A stretch of 64,000 bases of DNA, taken from positions 248,001-312,000 of the forward strand of contig NZ_BMRY01000010.1 of NCBI RefSeq assembly GCF_014648875.1, read 5' to 3'. Of the stretch, positions 1-8,034 are shown in pieces (positions within the stretch are counted from its first letter, which is position 1; each line of letters starts with the position of its first letter). The notes under the pieces are model-generated. The model did not search any database, had not been told where the DNA came from, and saw only the letters and a list, made by a program, of their open reading frames with translations. This DNA comes from Streptomyces parvus. Lineage in GTDB: Bacteria > Actinomycetota > Actinomycetes > Streptomycetales > Streptomycetaceae. The position numbers were made by a program, and so were the translations under genes.

Positions 1-1286
1 ACCGGGCCGAGGTGGCCGCCCTGGCCGCCGAGCACGGCTACCGGTACGTCGTACGGCCCGACCGGGGGCACCTGAAGAAGGCGGGGAACCTCAACCACGC
101 CCTCCCCCTCTCCGACGCCGAGTTCATCGCGATCCTGGACGCGGACTTCGCGCCCCGGCCGGACTTCCTGCGCCATCTGGTCCCCTACTTCGCGGACCCG
201 GCCGTCGGCATCGTGCAGAGCCCGCAGTGCTTCGACACCGACGCGGGCATGGACTGGATCCAGCGCGCCGCCGGGGCCGCGCAGGAGTGGTTCTTCCGCT
301 GGATCCAGCCCTCCCGGGACGCCGCCGACGCCGCGATCTGCTGCGGCAGCAACGCCGTCTACCGGCGCTCCGCGATCGACCTGGCGGGCGGTTTCGCCCG
401 GCTCGACCACAGCGAGGACCTGTACACCGGACTCGCCCTGCACGAGCGGGGGTTCCGCACCCAGTACGTCCCCGTCCTGGTCGCCAAGGGCACCTCGCCG
501 GACACCGTCACCTCGTACGTCAACCAGCAGTACCGGTGGGCGATGGGCAATCTGCACCTCCTCGGCACCCCGGTGCTGAAGCGGATGGGCGCGCCCTGGC
601 GGATGCGGCTGTGCTACTACGAGGGCGTCGTCGGTTACCTGACCACGGCCGTGAACACCTTCGCCGCCCCGCTGCCGCCGCTGGTGATGATGTTCGGGTA
701 TCCGGACGACGTCCGGCCCTGGCACGTCCTGCCGCTGCTCGCCCCGCTGTGGCTGTGGCACGTGCTGATGCCCCGGATCAGCCGGACCCGGTGGCGGGTC
801 GAGGTGATCCGCGCGGGCGTCCTCACCAGCGTGGCCGCCGCCACCGCGTTCTGGCACACCCTGCGGGGCCGCAGCGCCGCCTGGGTGCCCACGGGGGTGC
901 GCAGCAGCGGGAGTCCGGGCTCGATGGCCCGCCGGGTCGTGGGCGTCTCACTGGTCTGGCTCGTCCTGTCCAACGCGGCCGCCACCGCGGGCCTCGCGCT
1001 GACCGTCGCCCGCAACGGCTGGGCGCCCGCCTGGGGGCTCGGCCTCTACCTCCTGGTCCAGCTGCACATCAACGTGCCCCTGATCAGGGACCTCACCCGG
1101 GAACTGCCCCTGTCCAGGTCCAGGCCCAGGTCCAGGTACCTGTCCGGGTCGCGGTCCCGGCCGGTCCCCCGTACGGGCGTGCTGCCCCGCCGCTGGCCCG
1201 AGGCCCTCGCCGCTTCCGCCGTCCTCCTGCTCACCGGTCTGCTCGCCTCGGGGTGGGTCGACCCGATGCTGCCGTGGCTGAGCTGA
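1..1286 (+). CDS. Membrane glycosyltransferase, family 2 (cellulose synthase-like), 5' end outside window
   Basis: The gene is open from the left edge (frame set by base 3) and stops at 1284-1286, so its N-terminus is missing. The visible part shows a processive GT2 core: LDADF as the metal-binding D-x-D, CCGSNAVYRR, an HSEDLYTGL acid loop and the QQYRW signature of the QxxRW type. About four to five hydrophobic segments follow. This fits a membrane enzyme polymerising a beta-linked polysaccharide and exporting it, as in cellulose or glucan synthases; the product cannot be told from sequence. Near the C-terminus, bases 1111-1160 hold CCAGGT-like hexamer repeats that encode an Arg/Ser-rich linker. 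The acyltransferase gene starts only 24 bp downstream, so the two may make and decorate the same polymer (inference). Confidence 0.85.
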   Translation, partial: RAEVAALAAEHGYRYVVRPDRGHLKKAGNLNHALPLSDAEFIAILDADFAPRPDFLRHLVPYFADPAVGIVQSPQCFDTDAGMDWIQRAAGAAQEWFFRWIQPSRDAADAAICCGSNAVYRRSAIDLAGGFARLDHSEDLYTGLALHERGFRTQYVPVLVAKGTSPDTVTSYVNQQYRWAMGNLHLLGTPVLKRMGAPWRMRLCYYEGVVGYLTTAVNTFAAPLPPLVMMFGYPDDVRPWHVLPLLAPLWLWHVLMPRISRTRWRVEVIRAGVLTSVAAATAFWHTLRGRSAAWVPTGVRSSGSPGSMARRVVGVSLVWLVLSNAAATAGLALTVARNGWAPAWGLGLYLLVQLHINVPLIRDLTRELPLSRSRPRSRYLSGSRSRPVPRTGVLPRRWPEALAASAVLLLTGLLASGWVDPMLPWLS

Positions 1287-1309
1287 GCCGTCCCGAAAGG
1301 CGCCACCCG

Positions 1310-3505
1310 ATGCCCATCCTCCTCGCACCCGGCCACCGCCGGAAGCGGTCCGCTCCCGCAACCGTCGCGCCCGGCCGCCCGGGCGGTGAGTCCGGGCCCA
1401 GCCCGCACCGGGCCGCCTTCCGGCCCGACATCGAGGGGCTGCGCGCGGTCGCCGTCCTCGCGGTGCTCGCCTTCCACGCCCAGATACCGGGGGCGGCGGG
1501 CGGCTTCGTCGGCGTGGACGTCTTCTTCGTCATCTCCGGCTATCTGATCACCGGGCTGCTGGTCCGGGAGGCGATCACCACCGGCCGGATCCGGCTCGGC
1601 GACTTCTTCTCCCGGCGGGCCCGACGGCTGCTGCCCTCCGCCGCCGTCGTCCTCGCGGCGGTCGCGGTCGCCGGGGCCTGGCTGACCGTGCCGCTGCGCC
1701 GCGCCGACCTGGAGCACGACGTCCTCGCCGCCGCGCTGTCCGTGGCCAACTGGCGGTTCGTCTCCCAGCGGACCGACTACCTCGCCGCCGGGCACGACCA
1801 GAGTCCGCTGCTGCACTTCTGGTCGCTCGCCGTCGAGGAGCAGTTCTATCTGGTCTGGGCCCCGCTGCTAACAGTGATCGTGCTGACCGCCGCCCGTGCG
1901 GTGCGCCGGGGCCGGGCCGTGCGCGCGGTCGTGGCGCTGGTCACCGCCGGTGCGGCCGTCGCCTCGTTCGCGCTGTCCCTGCACTGGACGCGGGACTCGG
2001 TCTCGCTCGCGTACCTCGGAACGCCGTCGCGCGTCTGGCAGTTCGCGGTCGGCGCGCTGCTGGCGCTGCTGCCCTGGCATCTGCTGCGCGGGCCGCGTCC
2101 GCTGCGGCTGGTGTGCGGATGGGCGGGGGCCGCGGCGATCCTCTGGTGCGTCGTGGCGTACGACGTGTCGACCCCGTACCCCGGTCACGCGGCGCTCGTG
2201 CCGACCCTGGGGGCGGCCGCGGTGATCCTGGCGGCGATACCGGGCCGGGGCGAGCGGGACGTCCAAGGCGCTTACGGGGTGGGCCGGTTGCTCGCCGCAA
2301 GGGCGCCCCGGGCCGTCGGGCGGCTCTCCTACACCCTCTATCTGTGGCACTGGCCGGTGCTCGTGCTCGCCGAGGCCCGGCTCGGGGCGCTCGGCTGGCC
2401 CGCGAAGACCGCGTGGACGCTGGCCGCCGTGCTGCCCGCGCTCGCCACCATGCGGTGGGTCGAGCAGCCGCTGCGCCGCAGCCGTACGGTCTCCGAACTC
2501 CCGCGCCGGGGGCTGGCGGTGGGGATCTCCGCCGTGGTCCTGCCGGTCGTGCTGGCGCTGGTCGTCGGCACCACGACGCTGCGTCTGCTGGGCCCGGCCA
2601 CCCCCGTCGACGTCGGGAGCCTCCCGCCGGGCGCGGCGGGCGGGCCGTCCCTGCTGTCCCGCGCCGACGGCTCCGTACTCGCCGACGGGCCCGTGGTGCC
2701 GGGACCGGCACAGGCCCGCGGGGACTTCCCGCCGGACGGGGGCTGCCAGGTGGCCCCGGCGGTGACGAGCAGCCCGCCGTGCCTGTTCGGGGCGGTGGAC
2801 AGCCCGGACCGTGTGGTCCTGCTCGGCGACTCGCACGCCGGGCAGTGGTTCTCCCCGCTGCTCGCCCTGGCCTCCCGGCGCGGCTGGGCGCTCCAGGAGC
2901 TGGTCAAGCAGGGCTGCCCGCTGCCGGAACTGACCGTGAAGAGCCCCCAGTTGGGCCGCGTCTACCGGGAGTGCGACACCTGGCGGGACGACGCCCTGGA
3001 CCGCCTTCGTACGGGGCCGAGGCCCCGGCTGATCGTGATCGCCTCGCTCAACCGGTACACCGCCGACCCCGAACTCCTCACCGCCGCCTGGGAGAAGACG
3101 CTGAAGCGGCTCCGGGCGGCGGGCGCGCCGATCGTCTACGTCGAGGGCACGCCCGTACCGGGGACGGACATCCCGGCGTGTGTCTCCGGCGCTCCGGACG
3201 AGACGGCCGCCTGCGCGTTCGACCGGGCGGAGGCGCTTCCCCCGGATCCGCTGGCGCGGCGGATCGCGGCGGGCGCGGTGCCGGGTGTGCGGTCCGTCGG
3301 CGTGAACGCGGTGCTGTGCCCCGGTGACGGCCCGACGTGCCCCGCCGTACGGGACCGGATCCTGCTCTACCGGGACGAGACCCACCTGACGAACGTGGCG
3401 GCCGTCGTCCTGGCCCCGAGGCTGGAGAGGCTGCTGACGGAGTCGGGCGCGCTGCCGGTCACCGCTCCCGGCGGCCCCGGGGAGCCGGCCGGCCCCACAC
3501 GGTGA
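1310..3505 (+). CDS. OafA/YrhL-type acyltransferase with C-terminal SGNH domain
   Basis: The product is 731 aa. After a ~40-residue polar tail comes an acyltransferase-3 domain starting FRPDIEGLRAVAVLAVLAFH, with GVDVFFVISGYLITG and HFWSLAVEEQFYLVW, and about ten membrane helices. From about residue 490 there is an extracytoplasmic SGNH hydrolase-like domain with LLGDSHAGQW (block I, catalytic Ser) and DETHLT (Asp/His of block V). This two-domain plan is known from enzymes that O-acetylate cell-surface polysaccharides or peptidoglycan. ATG 1310 follows GAAAGG at 1294-1299; longer upstream reading in this frame is the shadow of the glycosyltransferase. The 3' end overlaps the convergent DUF418 gene by 47 bp. 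Confidence 0.9.
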   Translation: MPILLAPGHRRKRSAPATVAPGRPGGESGPSPHRAAFRPDIEGLRAVAVLAVLAFHAQIPGAAGGFVGVDVFFVISGYLITGLLVREAITTGRIRLGDFFSRRARRLLPSAAVVLAAVAVAGAWLTVPLRRADLEHDVLAAALSVANWRFVSQRTDYLAAGHDQSPLLHFWSLAVEEQFYLVWAPLLTVIVLTAARAVRRGRAVRAVVALVTAGAAVASFALSLHWTRDSVSLAYLGTPSRVWQFAVGALLALLPWHLLRGPRPLRLVCGWAGAAAILWCVVAYDVSTPYPGHAALVPTLGAAAVILAAIPGRGERDVQGAYGVGRLLAARAPRAVGRLSYTLYLWHWPVLVLAEARLGALGWPAKTAWTLAAVLPALATMRWVEQPLRRSRTVSELPRRGLAVGISAVVLPVVLALVVGTTTLRLLGPATPVDVGSLPPGAAGGPSLLSRADGSVLADGPVVPGPAQARGDFPPDGGCQVAPAVTSSPPCLFGAVDSPDRVVLLGDSHAGQWFSPLLALASRRGWALQELVKQGCPLPELTVKSPQLGRVYRECDTWRDDALDRLRTGPRPRLIVIASLNRYTADPELLTAAWEKTLKRLRAAGAPIVYVEGTPVPGTDIPACVSGAPDETAACAFDRAEALPPDPLARRIAAGAVPGVRSVGVNAVLCPGDGPTCPAVRDRILLYRDETHLTNVAAVVLAPRLERLLTESGALPVTAPGGPGEPAGPTR

Positions 3506-4685
3506 CGGTGCGCAGGAGCCGTTCGACGGGGCCGAACCGGTGGCGCTTCATCAGGCGGGCGGAGGCGGCGAGCTGGAGAACGTAGAAGAGCAGCGCCCCG
3601 CCCAACGCGGCAGCCGCCCCCGTCCGGCCGTACAGGGCGGCCCCGTAACCGGTGAAGACGAGCGCCATCACGAGGGACTGCGCCAGATAGTTGGTGAGCG
3701 ACATCCGGCCCGCGGGGGCCAGCTTCGCGGCGAGGCGGGCGCCGCGCGGGGTGGTGAACCACAGGAGCAGGCCGCTCGCGTACGCGGCGCTGAGCGCCGG
3801 GGCGGTGAGCATGCCGACGATGAACGTCGGGACGGCCCAGCGGACGCCCAGCGGGCCCACCGTGCCCGCCGCCATGAGCGCCCCGCCGGGCAGCCCCACG
3901 GCCAGGCCCACGACGAGGATCCGGCGCAGCCGGGCCGTCCGGTCCGGGTCGCCGGCGGCCGGGGCGGCGGTGAGGAGGCGGCGCCTGCCCGCCGTGAACC
4001 CGGCCAGGAACGCGGCGACGACCATGCCGCCCATCAGGAACAGCCCGGCCAGCACCTCCGGCCAGGCGGCGATGTTGGCCCCGATCACGTCGCCCGGTCC
4101 GCCCCGGTACGCGGCGGCCTGCTCGGCGAGCGTGGCGGGGGGCGTGCCGTCGTCACCGGTGTCCACCAGGGCGACGAGCGCCCCGAGGAGGAGGTAGAGC
4201 GCGGCCACGACCCCGTACACCCAGAGCGCGGCCCGCCACATCCTGCCCGGGTCGGCGGAGCGCGTGGCGAACAGGACCAGGCCGAGGACGGCGTACGTGG
4301 CGAGGATGTCGCCGGGGTACAGCAGCGCCGCGTGCAGGAGCCCCAGCACGAACAGGGCGAGCAGGCGGCGCAGCATCCTCGGCGCGAAGGCGGCGCCGTC
4401 GCGTTCGGCGGCGTCCATCTGGAGGGTGAAGCTGTAGCCGAAGAGGAACGAGAACAGCAGATAGAACTTGGTCTGCACGAACATCATGACGAGCCAGTAC
4501 GCGACCTGGTCGACACCGCTGGTGTGCGGTCCGCCGCCGCGCTGCCCGTCGAGGCCCGCCATCACCAGGACGTTGGCGAGGAAGATGCCGCAGAGTGCGA
4601 AGCCGCGCAGGGCGTCGACCTCGACGATGCGGCGGGGCCGGGCCGCTCCGGCCGTGGGCTCGATGGTTTCCGGGCGTTGCAGCAC
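3459..4685 (-). CDS. DUF418 multi-pass membrane protein
   Basis: The N-terminus reads RIVEVDALRGFALCGIFLANVL, the typical start of DUF418 proteins (related to the YeiB family and acyltransferase-3 fold), and about nine to ten hydrophobic helices follow. The DUF418 C-terminal block with FVGY/NYLAQS-type residues is present (MSLTNYLAQSLVM). The substrate is unknown; acyl transfer to the cell envelope is a guess from fold. I chose GTG at 4685 because GAGG lies 6-9 nt upstream; an ATG at 4790 would add a charged, low-complexity stretch that does not look coding. The 3' end overlaps the convergent acyltransferase gene. Function is unassigned. Confidence 0.82.
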   Translation of the reverse strand: MLQRPETIEPTAGAARPRRIVEVDALRGFALCGIFLANVLVMAGLDGQRGGGPHTSGVDQVAYWLVMMFVQTKFYLLFSFLFGYSFTLQMDAAERDGAAFAPRMLRRLLALFVLGLLHAALLYPGDILATYAVLGLVLFATRSADPGRMWRAALWVYGVVAALYLLLGALVALVDTGDDGTPPATLAEQAAAYRGGPGDVIGANIAAWPEVLAGLFLMGGMVVAAFLAGFTAGRRRLLTAAPAAGDPDRTARLRRILVVGLAVGLPGGALMAAGTVGPLGVRWAVPTFIVGMLTAPALSAAYASGLLLWFTTPRGARLAAKLAPAGRMSLTNYLAQSLVMALVFTGYGAALYGRTGAAAALGGALLFYVLQLAASARLMKRHRFGPVERLLRTVTVWGRPAPRGRRER

Positions 4686-4770
4686 GCGTCCCTCGCGGTT
4701 CGGTCTGGATGTCTCGTCCTGTTCTCGGTCCCTCGGCCGACGCGGGGCCCGGCCGGCTCCCGCCCGGCGC

Positions 4771-4830
4771 GCCCGTGCGTCCGACGGCACGGGTGCGCCC
4801 GTGCGTCCGTCGGCACGGGTGCGCCCGTGC
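4771..4830 (-). terminator. Tandem 26-bp hairpin repeats, likely terminator of the GPP34 gene
   Basis: Units at 4771-4796 and 4797-4822 differ at one base and a partial third copy sits at 4823-4830. Each unit folds as GCCCGTGC / GCACGGG(T). The array starts 4 bp after the stop of the gene ending at 4834, and also lies upstream of the DUF418 start. Confidence 0.55.
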
Positions 4831-4833
4831 CTC

Positions 4834-5499
4834 CTACGGCACCGCGGAGAGGACCGTCACCACGGTCACCGCGGAGATCGCGGCCTGGAGGTCGCGGATC
4901 GCCTCGCCCACGCTCACGCCCACCCAGTGGCCCTCGGCGATCTCGGCCATGCGCGGGGCGACCTGCTTCTTCGGCAGGTCGGGGAAGGCCTGGCGGTGCA
5001 TGCCCGTGGCGTGCACGAGGGCGACGAGCGCGCTGGTGCGGGCGTCCGGCTCGGCTCCACCCAGCACCACGGCGGCCAGCCGGGCACGCAGCTCACGCTC
5101 GACCGTTCCGTCGGCCTCCGGGTAGCGGCGCACCGGGAAGACCCCGAGGGCCCGGTGCTTCTCCTCGGTCACCAGGCCGCGGGCGACGAGGCTGTCCACG
5201 ACGTCCTGGGAGCCCTTGGCATGGTCCCGGGTCAGCCAGGCGACGACCTTGCGGCTGCTGGAGGTCTCGTGGACCCAGCGCGTGAGCCGGCCGAGCCGGC
5301 CGTCCAGCAGGGCGCCGCCGGTCGGGGTGGGGTCGAAGACCTCGACGCGGCCGCCCTTGACGGTGACGCGCCCCGCCATGACCAGCTCCAGGAGCATGCC
5401 GGCCGCCACGCCCCAGCGGGCGGCGGACTCCCCCTTCGCCGCGCCGGTCTCGTCGTCCAGCGACAGCAGCATGATCTCTTCGCCCAGTGAGACGGTCAT
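4834..5499 (-). CDS. GPP34 (GOLPH3/VPS74-like) family protein
   Basis: The protein has 221 aa and matches the bacterial GPP34 family: an N-terminal LGEEIMLLSLDDETG motif, then a helical domain with VAAGMLLELVMAGRV, KVVAWL and a C-terminal AAISAVTVVTVLSA helix. In eukaryotes this fold binds PI4P at the Golgi; in actinomycetes many copies exist and the role is unknown, with membrane or lipid association being inference. It appears to be a single-gene unit ending in the tandem hairpins at 4771-4830. The start ATG at 5499 agrees with the conserved MTVSLGEEI N-terminus. Confidence 0.85.
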   Translation of the reverse strand: MTVSLGEEIMLLSLDDETGAAKGESAARWGVAAGMLLELVMAGRVTVKGGRVEVFDPTPTGGALLDGRLGRLTRWVHETSSSRKVVAWLTRDHAKGSQDVVDSLVARGLVTEEKHRALGVFPVRRYPEADGTVERELRARLAAVVLGGAEPDARTSALVALVHATGMHRQAFPDLPKKQVAPRMAEIAEGHWVGVSVGEAIRDLQAAISAVTVVTVLSAVP

Positions 5500-5621
5500 G
5501 GTGCGGCTCCCCGATTCGTTGCGTGTTGACCGGTCGTACGTGTCGACTCGACCGGAGAGACGTACGTACCCCGTTCGTGGTTGCTCGGAACCCCGAGCCG
5601 CCCGGGCGGAAAAGCCGCAGC

Positions 5622-6239
5622 TCAGGAGGGTTCCGCCGCGGCGAAGGCACCCCGGGCCAGCCGGTGCAGCAGGGCGGCGGTCGCCGCGCGGCCGGGCAGG
5701 GCGTCGGGGCGGGCCAGGTGCGGGGTGGAGTTCAGCAGGCCGAAGACGGCGTGCACGGTGACGCGGGCCCGGTTCTCGGGCAGCGACGGGTAGAGGGCGC
5801 GGACGACGCCGACCCAGACCTCGACGTACTCCCGCTGGAGCCGGCGCACCCGCTTGCGGTCCGTGTCGCGCAGCCGGTCGAGCTCCCGGTCGTGGAGGGT
5901 GATCAGGGGGCGGTCGTCGAGGGCGAAGTCGATGTGGCCCTCGATGAGCGCGTCCAGGAGGGCCTCCGGGGAGCCGTCCCCCCGGGCCTCGTCCTCCGCC
6001 ACCCGCAGCCGTCCGCCCTCCAGCAGGCGTTCACTGATGCCCACCAGCAGCTCGGCGAGCATCGCGTCCTTGCCGGGGAAGTGGCGGTAGAGGCCGGGGC
6101 CGCTGATCCCGACGGCGGCGCCTATCTCGTCGACGCCGACACCGTGGAAGCCGCGCTCGGCGAAGAGGCGGGCGGCCTCCCGGAGGATCTGCTCGCGGCG
6201 GGTGGGGGCCGCGACGCGGGCGGCGGCATGGGTGCTCAT
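5622..6239 (-). CDS. TetR-family repressor of the adjacent leucine/isovalerate operon
   Basis: The protein has 205 aa. Residues ~14-60 form the TetR HTH (RREQILREAARLF, then DEIGAAVGISGPGLYRHFPGKDAML); the rest is an all-helical ligand domain. It is transcribed away from the carboxylase operon. The intergenic region holds two near-identical 16-bp palindromes, GTTARCGSTCRTTAAC, which are the natural candidates for its operators. By comparison with other actinobacterial regulators beside these genes, the effector could be an acyl-CoA of the leucine or propionate pathway; this is inference. Confidence 0.88.
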   Translation of the reverse strand: MSTHAAARVAAPTRREQILREAARLFAERGFHGVGVDEIGAAVGISGPGLYRHFPGKDAMLAELLVGISERLLEGGRLRVAEDEARGDGSPEALLDALIEGHIDFALDDRPLITLHDRELDRLRDTDRKRVRRLQREYVEVWVGVVRALYPSLPENRARVTVHAVFGLLNSTPHLARPDALPGRAATAALLHRLARGAFAAAEPS

Positions 6240-6262
6240 GAGGATTCATTCTAGACAGGGTC

Positions 6263-6278
6263 GTTAGCGGTCGTTAAC
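6263..6278. promoter_or_regulatory. Candidate TetR operator 1
   Basis: GTTAGCGGTCGTTAAC is an imperfect palindrome 24 bp upstream of the tetR start. It is identical at 13 of 16 positions to the second copy at 6292-6307. Confidence 0.5.
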
Positions 6279-6291
6279 CTGAGGGAAACGC

Positions 6292-6307
6292 GTTAACGCT
6301 CATTAAC
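6292..6307. promoter_or_regulatory. Candidate TetR operator 2
   Basis: GTTAACGCTCATTAAC is the second copy of the palindrome in the divergent tetR/carboxylase gap, 29 bp centre to centre from the first. A site in this place could control both promoters. Confidence 0.5.
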
Positions 6308-6315
6308 AGCACGTC

Positions 6316-6349
6316 CAACAACCGGCACGTCTCAACAACCGGCACGTCT
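6316..6349 (+). repeat. Two tandem 17-bp repeats before the carboxylase start
   Basis: CAACAACCGGCACGTCT occurs twice back to back (6316-6332 and 6333-6349), followed by a shortened third version CAACAGCACGTC. The repeats lie between the palindromes and the start at 6405, in the expected 5' untranslated region. Confidence 0.7.
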
Positions 6350-6404
6350 CAACAGCACGTCAACGCTTTTCACCACTGCGGTACGGGCAAGGGGGCTCGA
6401 CACG

Positions 6405-8027
6405 ATGCAGCAGGCACCGGTCCTGGCGAGCGCGGCCGATCCCGCCTCGGAGGCCTGGCAGGCCAACGAGGCGGCGCATCGCGCGCTCTCCGACGACCTG
6501 GCGGAACGCCTCGCCACGGCACGGCTGGGCGGGGGTGAGAAGGCACGGGCCCGCCACGAGGCGCGCGGCAAGCTGCTCCCCCGGGACCGGGTGGACACCC
6601 TTCTCGACCCGGGTTCGCCGTTCCTGGAGCTGGCCCCGCTGGCGGCGAACGGGATGTACGGGGACCAGGCCCCCGCCGCGGGCGTCATCGCGGGCATCGG
6701 GCGGGTCTCCGGCCGGGAGTGCGTGATCGTCGCCAACGACGCGACGGTCAAGGGCGGCACGTACTACCCGATGACCGTGAAGAAGCACCTGCGCGCCCAG
6801 GAAGTGGCGCTGGAGAATCGTCTCCCCTGCCTGTACCTGGTCGACTCGGGCGGCGCGTTCCTGCCGATGCAGGACGAGGTCTTCCCCGACCGGGACCACT
6901 TCGGGCGGATCTTCTACAACCAGGCCCGGATGTCGGGGGCGGGCATTCCGCAGATCGCGGCGGTGCTGGGCTCCTGCACGGCGGGCGGGGCGTACGTCCC
7001 GGCGATGAGCGACGAGGCCGTCATCGTCCGCAACCAGGGCACGATCTTCCTCGGCGGCCCGCCGCTGGTGAAGGCCGCGACCGGCGAGGTCGTCACGGCG
7101 GAGGAGCTGGGCGGCGGCGAGGTCCACTCCCGTACGTCGGGGGTCACCGACCATCTCGCGGAGGACGACGCGCACGCGCTGCGGATCGTCCGCAACATCG
7201 TCGCGACCCTCCCGGACCGGGCCCCGCTCCCCTGGTCGGTCGAGCCGGCCGAGGAGCCGAAGGTGGACCCGGCGGGGCTGTACGGGGCGGTCCCGGTGGA
7301 CTCCCGCACCCCCTACGACGTACGCGAGGTGATCGCCCGGGTCGTGGACGGCTCCCGCTTCCAGGAGTTCAAGGCGGAGTACGGCCAGACGCTGATCACC
7401 GGCTTCGCCAGGATCCACGGCCACCCGGTCGGGATCGTCGCGAACAACGGCATCCTGTTCTCCGAGTCGGCCCAGAAGGGCGCGCACTTCATCGAGCTGT
7501 GCGACCAGCGCGGCATCCCGCTCGTCTTCCTCCAGAACATCTCCGGCTTCATGGTCGGCCGGGACTACGAGGCGGGCGGCATCGCCAAGCACGGCGCGAA
7601 GATGGTCACGGCGGTGGCGTGCACGCGGGTGCCGAAGCTGACGGTCGTCGTCGGCGGTTCGTACGGCGCGGGCAACTACTCCATGTGCGGCCGGGCCTAC
7701 AGCCCCCGCTTCCTGTGGATGTGGCCGAACGCCAAGATCTCGGTGATGGGCGGTGAGCAGGCGGCCTCCGTCCTGGCCACCGTCAAGCGCGACCAGCTCG
7801 GCGACGACTGGAGCGCCGAGGACGAGGAGACGTTCAAGGCCCCGATCCGCGCCCAGTACGAGACCCAGGGCAACGCGTACTACGCCAGCGCCCGGCTCTG
7901 GGACGACGGGGTGATCGACCCCGTGGACACCCGGCAGGTCCTCGGCCTCGCCCTGACCGCCTGCGCCAATGCCCCGCTGCCCCAGAAGGACCCGGCCGGG
8001 CCCGGCTTCGGCGTCTTCCGGATGTGA
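6405..8027 (+). CDS. accD1: Acyl-CoA carboxylase beta (carboxyltransferase) subunit, likely 3-methylcrotonyl-CoA
   Basis: The 540-aa protein is a full-length carboxyltransferase with both crotonase-like halves. Motifs include CLYLVDSGGAFLPMQ, the oxyanion-type GSCTAGGAYVPAMSDE, FLGGPPLVKAATGE and, in the C-terminal half, GSYGAGNYSMCGRAYSPRFL and MGGEQAASVLA. FLQNISGFMVGRDYEAGGIAKHGAKM is characteristic of the MCC-beta branch, and the downstream HMG-CoA lyase and acyl-CoA dehydrogenase support 3-methylcrotonyl-CoA as substrate. It transfers CO2 from biotin on the next gene's product. It is the first gene of the operon and probably controlled by the divergent TetR. Confidence 0.9.
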   Translation: MQQAPVLASAADPASEAWQANEAAHRALSDDLAERLATARLGGGEKARARHEARGKLLPRDRVDTLLDPGSPFLELAPLAANGMYGDQAPAAGVIAGIGRVSGRECVIVANDATVKGGTYYPMTVKKHLRAQEVALENRLPCLYLVDSGGAFLPMQDEVFPDRDHFGRIFYNQARMSGAGIPQIAAVLGSCTAGGAYVPAMSDEAVIVRNQGTIFLGGPPLVKAATGEVVTAEELGGGEVHSRTSGVTDHLAEDDAHALRIVRNIVATLPDRAPLPWSVEPAEEPKVDPAGLYGAVPVDSRTPYDVREVIARVVDGSRFQEFKAEYGQTLITGFARIHGHPVGIVANNGILFSESAQKGAHFIELCDQRGIPLVFLQNISGFMVGRDYEAGGIAKHGAKMVTAVACTRVPKLTVVVGGSYGAGNYSMCGRAYSPRFLWMWPNAKISVMGGEQAASVLATVKRDQLGDDWSAEDEETFKAPIRAQYETQGNAYYASARLWDDGVIDPVDTRQVLGLALTACANAPLPQKDPAGPGFGVFRM

Positions 8028-8034
8028 GGAACAG

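Noticed and set aside
227..1309. Long N-terminal extension of the acyltransferase frame
   Set aside because: This part overlaps the glycosyltransferase in another frame and reads as Arg/Pro/Gly-rich noise; ATG 1310 has its own ribosome site.
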